From NCBI RefSeq assembly GCF_040676675.1, contig NZ_JBFAPK010000019.1, forward strand, positions 62,001-126,000: DNA of 64,000 nt, read 5' to 3'. Shown here one piece after another: positions 8,091-15,010 of the stretch. The notes under the pieces were generated by a model. That model saw only the letters and a program-made list of their open reading frames with translations, was not told the origin of the DNA and did no database searches. The position numbers were made by a program, and so were the translations under genes. Position 1 is the first letter of the stretch. Each line of letters begins with the position of its first letter. The DNA is from JBFAPK01 sp040676675. Its GTDB lineage: Bacteria; Actinomycetota; Actinomycetes; Mycobacteriales; Micromonosporaceae.

Positions 8091-8770
8091 CCACCACGAT
8101 CATCCAAGCCGTCGGCGCCGCCGAGGGCGCCGCTGAGACCGTACGCGCGACATGCTTGCGGATCGCGGAGGCCGCCGACCGCGCGGGCGCCGAGCTGCGC
8201 GGCGGCCGGAATCCGCTGCCCCGGGCCGCGCTGACCCGCTGGGAGAGCGCGCTGACCGAATCGTGGCAGGCGTTGGCGCTGGTCCACACCGGTCTCAGTG
8301 CGGCGCGGCGGCTGCCGGGCGCACCCGCGTACGCCGTCGGAAACGTCCTCGACGGGCTGGCCGCCGCCCGGGAGGCGGCCGAGCTGGCGGCCGGCGACGC
8401 CGCGTGGGTACGGCGCGGCCTGGCCGTGGCCGAGGACCGGCTGCGGCGCGCCGGCGCCGACCAGCCGACGGCGCTGGCCACCGCCGACCGGTGGGGCGCG
8501 GCGTGCGCGCGGCTCGACCTGGTCGCCGCCCGGCTGGCCATCGGGGTCCGGGCCTTGGAGCGGTACGCCGACCAGCTCGCCCCGGGCGAGCACCCGCCAC
8601 CACCACCGGCCGCGCTGTCGACGCCACCCGAACCGGCCGAGCGCCGGGCCGGCGTGGCGTCGGCCGGGGCGCTGCTGCGACGCGCCCACGGGTGGCGGGG
8701 CTGGCGGGCGTTCCTCGCCCGGGTCCGGTACGAGGTCTACCGCGAGCTGGCCCGGAGCATCCCGTGGTGA
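8087..8770 (+). CDS. Helical hypothetical protein (227 aa), second gene of operon
   Basis: Starts MTTTIIQAVGAAEGAAETVR at an ATGA overlap with the preceding gene. It is almost entirely Ala/Leu/Arg-rich helix (residues 10-170), has a Pro-rich linker (EHPPPPPAAL) and ends in an aromatic/basic helix GWRGWRAFLARVRYEVY. No signal peptide, membrane span or catalytic motif is evident. The stop overlaps the next gene (GTGA). The tight overlaps imply stoichiometric production of the three proteins. Function unknown. Confidence 0.75.
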   Translation: MTTTIIQAVGAAEGAAETVRATCLRIAEAADRAGAELRGGRNPLPRAALTRWESALTESWQALALVHTGLSAARRLPGAPAYAVGNVLDGLAAAREAAELAAGDAAWVRRGLAVAEDRLRRAGADQPTALATADRWGAACARLDLVAARLAIGVRALERYADQLAPGEHPPPPPAALSTPPEPAERRAGVASAGALLRRAHGWRGWRAFLARVRYEVYRELARSIPW

Positions 8771-9183
8771 GCCGGTACGCGGCGGCGCTGCGCGACCTGG
8801 CCGCCGGGCGACTGTACGAGCACGACCAGCGGTTGCGCCGCTTCGACGAGCCAGCCTGGCAGCGGTACGGCGAACTGCTCGACGCCGCGTTCCGGCTCGC
8901 CGTGCACCGCCGGTTCCGGCCCGGCCAGGATCGCGCCCCGATCATCCGGTTCGTGGCGAGCGTGCGGGAGCGCTACGACCACACCGGTCAGGATGTCGAT
9001 CCCGGCGTGGCCGAATCATTGGTCTGGGCGGCCCTCGGCGAGCGCGACCCGGTACCGATGGAGCGCGCCGCCGTCACCGCGCAGACCCTGCTGGTCGTCG
9101 GCCTCCTCGAAGACGAGGGGCTGGCCCCGACCGAGCTGGAGTCCTTCGTCCGCCAGGCCGAGGCCGAGGGGTACCCCGACTGA
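8767..9183 (+). CDS. Hypothetical protein (138 aa), third gene of operon
   Basis: GTG start overlapping the previous stop (GTGA). Predicted helical soluble protein: RYAAALRDLAAGRLYEHDQ, RYGELLDAAFRLAVHRRF, then AQTLLVVGLLEDEGLAPTEL. It has neither Cys nor a recognisable active site. It is the last gene before the truncated oxidoreductase and array 3. No function assigned; the operon is probably controlled by the divergent GntR protein. Confidence 0.75.
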   Translation: MSRYAAALRDLAAGRLYEHDQRLRRFDEPAWQRYGELLDAAFRLAVHRRFRPGQDRAPIIRFVASVRERYDHTGQDVDPGVAESLVWAALGERDPVPMERAAVTAQTLLVVGLLEDEGLAPTELESFVRQAEAEGYPD

Positions 9184-9267
9184 CCGAGTGAAGCACTCGT
9201 CCCAAGCATCGTGAGAGTGGAGCGCGCGTGGCAGGGGCGCTGTGGCCGTCGCTGGTAGCGTCCCCGC

Positions 9268-9470
9268 ATGTCAACCGTCCTCATCGGTGGAGCCGGCCTG
9301 ACCGGCCGCGCGGTGGCCCACCGCCCGCCCTTGGCCGGCGTGCGGATCATCGGCACCGGTCGCGATCCGGCCCGGATAACCGCCAATCTCGCTGCTGCCA
9401 GCGTCCGGTTCGTACCGGCCGACGGGGACGACCCTGCGGCTCAGGCCGGTACGCCCGCCGGCCGGGAGCT
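9268..9470 (+). pseudogene. Truncated NAD(P)-binding (NmrA/epimerase-like) gene
   Basis: MSTVLIGGAGLTGRAVA is a Rossmann first strand with a Gly-rich loop, followed by VRIIGTGRDPARITANL and VRFVPADGDD, as in NmrA-type proteins. Similarity ends after about 60 residues, and the frame then runs into leader 3 and array 3. A full family member is 250-300 residues. A TAGCGT -10-like hexamer lies 6 nt before the ATG, so a working promoter and start may survive. The array 3 leader appears to have displaced the rest. The end coordinate is approximate. Confidence 0.6.
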
Positions 9471-9499
9471 TCGTCCGGTAGAACTGTGTCCGAGTCCTT

Positions 9500-9579
9500 G
9501 CGCCGTCACAGGCCAACCGGCAGGAGACCAAGTGAAGAAAAACGCGACTTCTGATCTATAGCGGCGCAGCTCAGGAAGT
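9500..9579 (+). promoter_or_regulatory. CRISPR leader 3
   Basis: Contains CCGGCAGGAGA, CAAGTGAAGAAAAACGCGAC, TTCTGATCTATAGCG and CAGCTCAGGAAGT directly before the first repeat. It agrees closely with leader 1, including the CCGGCAGGAGA block, and with the proximal part of leader 2. Confidence 0.8.
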
Positions 9580-10337
9580 GTGCTCCCCGCGCACGCGGGG
9601 GTGATCCGACGACTTCGAGCGCATCTTCTCCAAGTCGAGCGTGCTCCCCGCGCACGCGGGGGTGATCCCCAGTGGGTGAGCCAGGCTGAGCGTTGGCTTG
9701 AGTGCTCCCCGCGCACGCGGGGGTGATCCCCGCAACCGGCACGACAAGCACGTGCACTGGAAGTGCTCCCCGCGCACGCGGGGGTGATCCCGGCAACCTC
9801 GGGCGCCTGGTGGAGCTGCTGGAGTGCTCCCCGCGCACGCGGGGGTGATCCCAAGCGCGTGATCCTGTGGTTCGTGGCGGGGTGGTGCTCCCCGCGTACG
9901 CGGGGGTGATCCCGCCGCGCCGGTGCCGGCGACTGGCATCAGCGTGTGCTCCCCGCGTACGCGGGGGTGATCCCGGCAGGCCGCAGACCGGGCAGTCCCG
10001 AGTCGCGTGCTCCCCGCGCAGGCGGGGATGATCCCCTGCTATCTCCTCGTTATCAGCGAGGTGTCTTTGCTCCCCGCGCACGCGGGGTGATTCCGCCTCC
10101 GGGTCGGTACGCGTGCGGGCGGCGTCGTGCTCCCCGTGCACGCGGGGGTGATCCCGTGGCGCAGACCGCCTCCCACTCTTCCGGCTCGTGCTCCCCGCGC
10201 ACGCGGGGGTGACCCCAGATCATGGGCACGCCGGCCGACGGCAAGATCGTGCTCCCCGCGCACGCGGGGGTGATCCCCAGACCGTCTTTGACCTGCTGAT
10301 GGCGCAGACGTGCTCCCCGCGTATGCGGGGGTGATTC
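9580..10337 (+). CRISPR. CRISPR array 3 (13 repeats, 12 spacers)
   Basis: Repeats start at 9580, 9641, 9702, 9763, 9824, 9885, 9946, 10007, 10067, 10127, 10188, 10249 and 10310. Repeats begin GTGCTCCCC and end GTGATCC. Most have the GCAC loop; those at 9885 and 9946 have GTAC, the loop type of array 1, and the last has GTAT. Repeats at 10007 and 10067 have several changes, and from there steps are 60 bp, so the distal end is decaying. Leader is on the left. Confidence 0.97.
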
Positions 10338-10359
10338 CCGTTGCAGAGCAGCGAACTCA

Positions 10360-10396
10360 GCACCGGCCTTGTTCTCCGCCCCGGATGGGCCGGTGC
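10360..10396 (+). terminator. Hairpin downstream of array 3
   Basis: Perfect 9-bp inverted repeat GCACCGGCC / GGCCGGTGC with a 19-nt loop, 22 bp after the last repeat. It could terminate the array 3 transcript, or the convergent gene at 10476. No T-run follows. Confidence 0.45.
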
Positions 10397-10475
10397 TTGC
10401 CGGCTGCGGGGCCTGCTCGGCCTGGGTGGTACGGCAGAGACGCCTGCGCCGCTGGTGCTGGTACGGGACTGCCGG

Positions 10476-11309
10476 TCAGGGCAGCAGGCGGCGCAGGGTC
10501 GGTGCGATGGCGGCGGCGATCACCCGGTCGTCCGGCTGATGGACTCCCCAGTTGAGCGCGCCGAGCGCCACGGTCGCCTGGTCGGCGGCGGCTGCCGCGA
10601 CGATGACCGGCTCGGGCAGCGTGGCCAGCAGGTGGCGTACCAGGACGCCCTCGCCCCACAGCGCCTCCGTGGGAAAGGGCAGCCGTCCGAGCCAGTTCAG
10701 CAGCGTACGGGCACGGGCGACCCCGTCCGGTTCGGCGGCGGTCAGGCGCCGCGCGAGTTCGCGTACCCGATCGTCCGGAAGCTCCGCCGCGACGTTGCCG
10801 GCGACACCGACCAGCTCGGCGCGGAGTGCCTCGGGCACCTGGCGGTCCGCCAGCGCGGCAGCGACGCCGGCGGGGCGGAACTGCGGCGCGTCGGACTCCT
10901 CGTAGTACCCGAGGGCCATGACGAGATCGGTGAACAGACCGACGAGGCGGCCGGCGACGCCGCACTCGGCGAGGAAGAGGGCCAGGGCGGTCGGCTCGGC
11001 GACCTCGAGGTCGTCGGCGAACCCGGCTCGCTCCCACGAGATCCTGCCATGCCCGTGGACGGTCGCGTTGCCGAGAAGCCGGTCGTCGACGTCGTACAGG
11101 GCCAGCGTCAGGTTCCCCAGGCAACGACAGCTGTCGCCGGTGAACCGTCCGCTCGTGCTGAGTCCCCGCAGCCTGTCCAGTTGCGCCGGGTCGGCCAGTC
11201 CCGCCAATATCTTGCGCTCGGGCAGCGGTCCGCCGTCCCCGCCGCCGTCGAGGATCCGTACCGTCCGGGTCTGCGCCCAGACGTCCGGCAACCAGTCAGC
11301 GAGCCGCAC
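10476..11309 (-). CDS. Conserved hypothetical protein (277 aa)
   Basis: Not recognised. GTG start at 11309. The N-terminal part is mixed alpha/beta and includes SGRFTGDSCRCLGNLTLALYD, a CxC in a Gly-rich strand-turn, and a GHGRISWERAGF segment. The C-terminal half is a helical array with TPR/HEAT-like spacing (ELPDDRVRELARRLTAAEP, ARTLLNWLGRLPFP, ALWGEGVLVRHLLATLPEP). No signal peptide or membrane span. It lies between array 3 and a secreted esterase gene and is transcribed toward the array. Confidence 0.7.
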   Translation of the reverse strand: MRLADWLPDVWAQTRTVRILDGGGDGGPLPERKILAGLADPAQLDRLRGLSTSGRFTGDSCRCLGNLTLALYDVDDRLLGNATVHGHGRISWERAGFADDLEVAEPTALALFLAECGVAGRLVGLFTDLVMALGYYEESDAPQFRPAGVAAALADRQVPEALRAELVGVAGNVAAELPDDRVRELARRLTAAEPDGVARARTLLNWLGRLPFPTEALWGEGVLVRHLLATLPEPVIVAAAAADQATVALGALNWGVHQPDDRVIAAAIAPTLRRLLP

Positions 11310-11375
11310 CGGGCCATGGTAGGCACCCCGACGGGAGCCGGTGGGTGCGGCCGCGTCCCGGGAGCGGAGACGACG

Positions 11376-11409
11376 CAGGCGGCGCCCGAACGGGGACGGG
11401 CGCCGCCTG
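11376..11409 (-). terminator. Strong hairpin terminator after the SGNH esterase gene
   Basis: Perfect 13-bp stem CAGGCGGCGCCCG / CGGGCGCCGCCTG with an 8-nt loop, 20 bp beyond the stop of the minus-strand gene at 11430. Confidence 0.7.
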
Positions 11410-11429
11410 GTCTGATCACCTCAACCCGG

Positions 11430-13169
11430 TCAGGTCCAGGTCGGACCGTAGTTCAGGCTGGGCTCCGCCATCTCCGGCTCGCCGCCGTTGCCCGGCGGGG
11501 GCTGGTTGGGGACGGGGTTGGTGGGCAGGGTGGGCGTCGGCCCCTCCAGCCCGCCGGGGATGTACGGGTCGCGCGGGCTCACCGGGTCGACCGGGTCCAT
11601 GTCGCCGTAGCCGGGGGAGTACGGGTCGGGGTCCGGCTCGTCGCCGCCGCTCGGCGGTACGTCCGGGCCGGACCAGCCGCCGCCGTCCCCACCGCCGTCC
11701 CCGCCGCCGGGCGGGGTGCCCGTACCGCCGGAGCCGCCACCGCCGCCGCCACCACCACCGCCGCCGGTGCCGGTACCGCCACTCCCGCCGCTGCCGCTGC
11801 CGCTGCCGGGCGGCGGCAGGCCGGGCCGGCAGGGCTGGGCCACGCCGCCGGTGGGGCGGGCGCCGCTCGGCGGGGCGTTCACGCCCAGCTCGGTCGCCAT
11901 CATTTTGGCGTAGTGCGCGGAAAGGGCCTGGGTGCCCTTGCGGTTCGGGTGGGCGCTCTCCTGCATGGCGTTGAACAGCGACGGTGCGGTCTGCGCGGTC
12001 AGCCCGTTGACGTACGGGTCTTCGCTGCCCAGGGTGTGTCCCTGGAACGCGTTGCGGATGTCCAGCAGGTCGGCCTGAACGCCGTGGTTGACCAGGATCT
12101 CCTGGGCCCGGCGCATCGCGTCGGAGATCTGCGGCGCGAGCCTGACCAGGACGTCGTACTCGTAGTTCATCAGCAGCCAGCCCATCATCCCGTCGACGCC
12201 CTGCGTGCGGGTGATGCCCTGCGGGTAGGTGACCATCATGACCCGGGCGTTCGGCCCCTGGGCGTGGATGGCCCGGACCATCTTGATGTACCGGGAGACC
12301 AGGCTGCTCGGCTGGCTGGCGTTGGCGTCGGCCCACTCGACGTCGTCCGGCCGAGGATTCATGATCGCCGTACGCTGGGCCGCCAGGGACTCCAGGCCGG
12401 TCTCGTTGTCGAAGAGCAGCGCGTACTCCACCAGCGGGCCGAAGCCGACGTCGTTGCCCCCCATGCCGACGACCACCAGGTTGGTCTGGTTGGTGATGCC
12501 GGCGGACTGGGGCGGGTTGGCGCGGTTGTTGTCCGACTGCGCGGTCCAGTAGTGCTTGGTCTCCGCCCCGGAGGAGGCGTTGAAGACCACGTCGAAGACC
12601 ACGTTCGGGTTCGCCTTGCGCAGCTCGTCGACGGCGAGCAGGGCGGCGGCGTGCCGGGAGCGGTGCCGCCAGTCCGTGTTGTAGTCGCTGGCGGTGTAGC
12701 CGTCCGGGATGATCGGCATGGGGGAGAGGGGGCTACGGGTGTAGGGCGGCGGGATGACCCCGCGCGCGTTCAGGTAGTCCCCGGCGCCCTCGCCGGACAT
12801 GTACGAGTCTCCGGTGATCACGATCCGGACCACCCGCTGTCCCGGTTGGGGGGTCACCCCGGCGGCGCCCTGCCAGGGCGCGATCGGTCCGTTGGCCGGG
12901 CAGTTCTGCTGCGGCGCGAGGTTGACCAGCCCCTGCAGTGTGCCGGGCGGCGGCAGGTGCGGAGGTGGCGATGGCGGCTGTGGCGGTTCCTGGCCGATCG
13001 GTACGTCGTCCGGTGGCGGCTTGGCCAGGCCGGGTGTGCTGATGATCAGCGAGCCGACCAGTCCGATGCCGATCGCCACGGCGCCGAGCCGGGCCCTGCT
13101 GGATCGCCGGTGGCCCGGGACCGGTTGGCCGGTCTCCGCCGGCCTGGTGGTGCCCCATCTTCGTGACAT
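11430..13169 (-). CDS. Secreted SGNH/GDSL-family esterase with Gly/Pro-rich C-terminal tail
   Basis: A 579-residue exported hydrolase. A signal peptide (RRSSRARL, then AVAIGIGLVGSLIIST, cleavage near A49) is followed by a Pro-rich linker. The SGNH domain has block I TGDSYMSGEG (nucleophile S122), block III GMGGND (about 235-240) and block V ESAHPN with the catalytic His. Its role would be hydrolysis of ester substrates outside the cell; substrate unknown. The C-terminal 130 residues are poly-Gly, then Asp/Pro-rich, consistent with a wall-spanning spacer; no sorting motif is seen. The ATG at 13169 follows GGGGAGGA. The 13223-13232 palindrome upstream and the TetR gene next to it suggest TetR control. 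Confidence 0.87.
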   Translation of the reverse strand: MSRRWGTTRPAETGQPVPGHRRSSRARLGAVAIGIGLVGSLIISTPGLAKPPPDDVPIGQEPPQPPSPPPHLPPPGTLQGLVNLAPQQNCPANGPIAPWQGAAGVTPQPGQRVVRIVITGDSYMSGEGAGDYLNARGVIPPPYTRSPLSPMPIIPDGYTASDYNTDWRHRSRHAAALLAVDELRKANPNVVFDVVFNASSGAETKHYWTAQSDNNRANPPQSAGITNQTNLVVVGMGGNDVGFGPLVEYALLFDNETGLESLAAQRTAIMNPRPDDVEWADANASQPSSLVSRYIKMVRAIHAQGPNARVMMVTYPQGITRTQGVDGMMGWLLMNYEYDVLVRLAPQISDAMRRAQEILVNHGVQADLLDIRNAFQGHTLGSEDPYVNGLTAQTAPSLFNAMQESAHPNRKGTQALSAHYAKMMATELGVNAPPSGARPTGGVAQPCRPGLPPPGSGSGSGGSGGTGTGGGGGGGGGGGSGGTGTPPGGGDGGGDGGGWSGPDVPPSGGDEPDPDPYSPGYGDMDPVDPVSPRDPYIPGGLEGPTPTLPTNPVPNQPPPGNGGEPEMAEPSLNYGPTWT

Positions 13170-13197
13170 GGCGGTGCTGTCCTCCCCAAGGAACCTG

Positions 13198-13240
13198 GTT
13201 GACTGGACGGAGCATCGTTGACTGGACGTCCATCCAGTAG
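13198..13240. promoter_or_regulatory. Candidate TetR operator upstream of the esterase gene
   Basis: Perfect 10-bp palindrome TGGACGTCCA (13223-13232), plus two direct copies of GTTGACTGGAC (about 13198 and 13217). It lies between the TetR gene and the esterase gene, both on the minus strand, at a promoter-like distance from the esterase start. Confidence 0.5.
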
Positions 13241-13294
13241 ATGAGCCACGAATATAGAAAGGGTGATCAGCCACGGTCAATGACCGAACGGCCC

Positions 13295-13963
13295 CTACCG
13301 GGCTCGGTCGACCGGCGCGCGCAGCCGCCCGGTCTTCGTGAAGACGTGCTCCGGCAACGCCAGCGGGGCCGGCTCACCGAGGCCGTACAGGGCGTACAGC
13401 CGGGTCCGCATCGCGTCCAGCGGGTATGTCTCCTCGTACACCGCGAGCTTGAAGAGCACGCCCTCGATCAGGCTGCGCAAGAGCACTTCCTCCACCGCGG
13501 GATCCGCCGACCCGCGCGCGGCGAAGATGGCCCGCAGCCGGTTCTCGAACGCCACCATCGCGTCCGCGCGCTCCTGCTCCACCCGCGCGTAGACCTCGCG
13601 GGTGCCCGGTTGCAGCATCAGGCAGAGCACCAGCCGCTGCGTACCCAGGTGCGCGCTCGCCCCGACCAGCGTGCGGTCGATGACGGCGGCCAGCAGGTCG
13701 TCCGGCGCGGCGTCCGCGTCCAGGTCGTCCAGCAGGGTCAGCAGGCCGTCCAGCCACCGGCCGAGGATCGCCTGCAGCAGGTCGCGCTTGGTGGCGAAGT
13801 AGTACGAGATCAGGCCCCGGGAGACCGCCGCACGCTCGGTGATCTGCGAGATCGTCGCGTTCTCGTACCCCTGCTCGGCGAAGACCTCCAGCGCGGCGGT
13901 CAGGATGCGCTCCTGCGAACTCGCCCGCAGCCGGCGGTTCGTGCCTTCAGAACGGGGCGACAC
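13295..13963 (-). CDS. TetR-family transcriptional regulator
   Basis: 222 residues. The N-terminal TetR helix-turn-helix reads ERILTAALEVFAEQGYENATISQITERAAVSRGLISYYF in family order (residues about 18-56), followed by KRDLLQAIL. The C-terminal two thirds is a helical ligand-binding domain. GTG start at 13963. It probably represses the downstream esterase gene, and perhaps itself, through the palindrome at 13223-13232; the ligand cannot be predicted. Confidence 0.93.
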   Translation of the reverse strand: MSPRSEGTNRRLRASSQERILTAALEVFAEQGYENATISQITERAAVSRGLISYYFATKRDLLQAILGRWLDGLLTLLDDLDADAAPDDLLAAVIDRTLVGASAHLGTQRLVLCLMLQPGTREVYARVEQERADAMVAFENRLRAIFAARGSADPAVEEVLLRSLIEGVLFKLAVYEETYPLDAMRTRLYALYGLGEPAPLALPEHVFTKTGRLRAPVDRAR

Positions 13964-14052
13964 CGGGTTCCCTCACGACCACGACCCTACGCCGGGGCCG
14001 GTGCGGGGGCGCGAGCGCTCCGGCGGGACGGGCGCCCGCCGGAGCGCCGGCT

Positions 14053-14520
14053 TCAGGAGAGCTTCGTCAGGTACGCGGCCAGCGCGTCGTACGACTGGCC
14101 GGCGCCCTCCGACATGTCGGAGGCGGCCATGCCGTCGCGCTGCTCCTTCGTGTCGAAGCGGGTGACGCTGGTGATCGTCGTCTTCCCGCCCTCCTCGGTG
14201 AATTCGAGGGTCTCGACGCAGATCTGGCCGGGCATGCCCTCGAACTCGAAGGTCTGCACGATCCGCTCCGGCGCCTGGATCTCCCGGTACTCGCCGCGGA
14301 AGGCGTACGACTCGCCGTCCGGCGCGTGCTCGACGAAGCGGTACCCGCCGCCCGGGCGGAAGTCCATCTCGCAGTCGAGCGGGTTGCCCCGGCCCCACCA
14401 GTGCTTGACGTGTTCGCACTTCGCGTGCGCCTCGAAGACGAGCGCACGCGGCGCGTCGAAGACGCGCACCATCTTGATCTCCAGGTCGGACGGCAGGGTC
14501 ACCGTCAGTTCGTCGCCCAT
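14053..14520 (-). CDS. SRPBCC (AHSA1-like) protein
   Basis: 155 residues. START/Bet v1-like ligand-binding fold of the AHSA1 branch: VFDAPRALVFEAHAKCEHVKHWWG, FRPGGGYRF, then ETLEFTEEGGKTTITSVTRFD and a terminal helix. ATG at 14520, one base after the stop of the ArsR gene (14522), so the two are co-transcribed. ArsR/SRPBCC pairs are very common in actinobacteria, and the SRPBCC partner is usually of unknown ligand. Confidence 0.9.
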   Translation of the reverse strand: MGDELTVTLPSDLEIKMVRVFDAPRALVFEAHAKCEHVKHWWGRGNPLDCEMDFRPGGGYRFVEHAPDGESYAFRGEYREIQAPERIVQTFEFEGMPGQICVETLEFTEEGGKTTITSVTRFDTKEQRDGMAASDMSEGAGQSYDALAAYLTKLS

Positions 14521-14521
14521 C

Positions 14522-14860
14522 TCACTCCTCCTGTCGCGTCTTCTCGGACTGAAGCTTCTGCAGGTAGTCGCCGAGCGAGTCGTAGCGCTCCGCCCAGAAC
14601 CGCTGGTAGTCGGCGATCCAGTCGGCCACCTCGCGCAGCGGCCCGGCATCGAGGCGGCACGGCCGCCACTGCGCCTCCCTGCCGCGGGTGATCAGTCCGG
14701 CCCGCTCCAGCACCTTCAGGTGCTTGGAGACGGCCTGGAGGCTGATCGGGAACGGCTCGGCGAGTTGGTTGACCGTCGCCTCGCCCTCCGCCAGCCGGGC
14801 CAGGATGGCCCGCCGGGTCGGATCGGCGAGGGCATTGAACACCTCGCTCAGCCGGTCCAC
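14522..14860 (-). CDS. ArsR-family winged-helix repressor (SRPBCC partner)
   Basis: 112 residues. Typical ArsR helix order: LSEVFNALADPTRRAILARLAEG, VNQLAEPFPISLQAVSKHLKVLERAGLI, GREAQWRPCRL. It lacks the CxC metal site of ArsR/SmtB sensors. The GTG at 14860 was chosen because it starts directly before the conserved DRLSEVF and follows AGAAAGG; GTG 14869 and TTG 14878 are alternatives. It precedes the SRPBCC gene. Two inverted repeats lie in its own 5' region, so autoregulation is likely. Confidence 0.9.
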   Translation of the reverse strand: MDRLSEVFNALADPTRRAILARLAEGEATVNQLAEPFPISLQAVSKHLKVLERAGLITRGREAQWRPCRLDAGPLREVADWIADYQRFWAERYDSLGDYLQKLQSEKTRQEE

Positions 14861-14876
14861 CGTCGCCACCTTTCTC

Positions 14877-14904
14877 AACCGTTCGGTTAATCAACCGCTA
14901 GGTT
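14877..14904. promoter_or_regulatory. Twin-dyad operator upstream of the ArsR gene
   Basis: Two 12-bp inverted repeats 16 bp apart: AACCGTTCGGTT (14877-14888) and AACCGCTAGGTT (14893-14904), sharing AACC-N4-GGTT. They overlap the expected promoter of the ArsR/SRPBCC operon. Confidence 0.65.
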
Positions 14905-15010
14905 GAATACTCCCCGTCGCTGCTGCCCGTGTCAACCGTTCTCGGGAAAGCCGCCGGCGATCAGGACGTGATCGGCGGACCGGTGCCGGAGCCGATCACA
15001 CTCGCTGCGA

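Noticed and set aside
3583..10337. Self-targeting spacers against this window
   Set aside because: No spacer matched a gene by eye, but an exhaustive comparison could not be done, so no claim is made.
10341..13166. Long plus-strand ORF over the SGNH esterase
   Set aside because: Antisense of a protein with signal peptide and catalytic motifs; Val/Arg/Gly-rich shadow.
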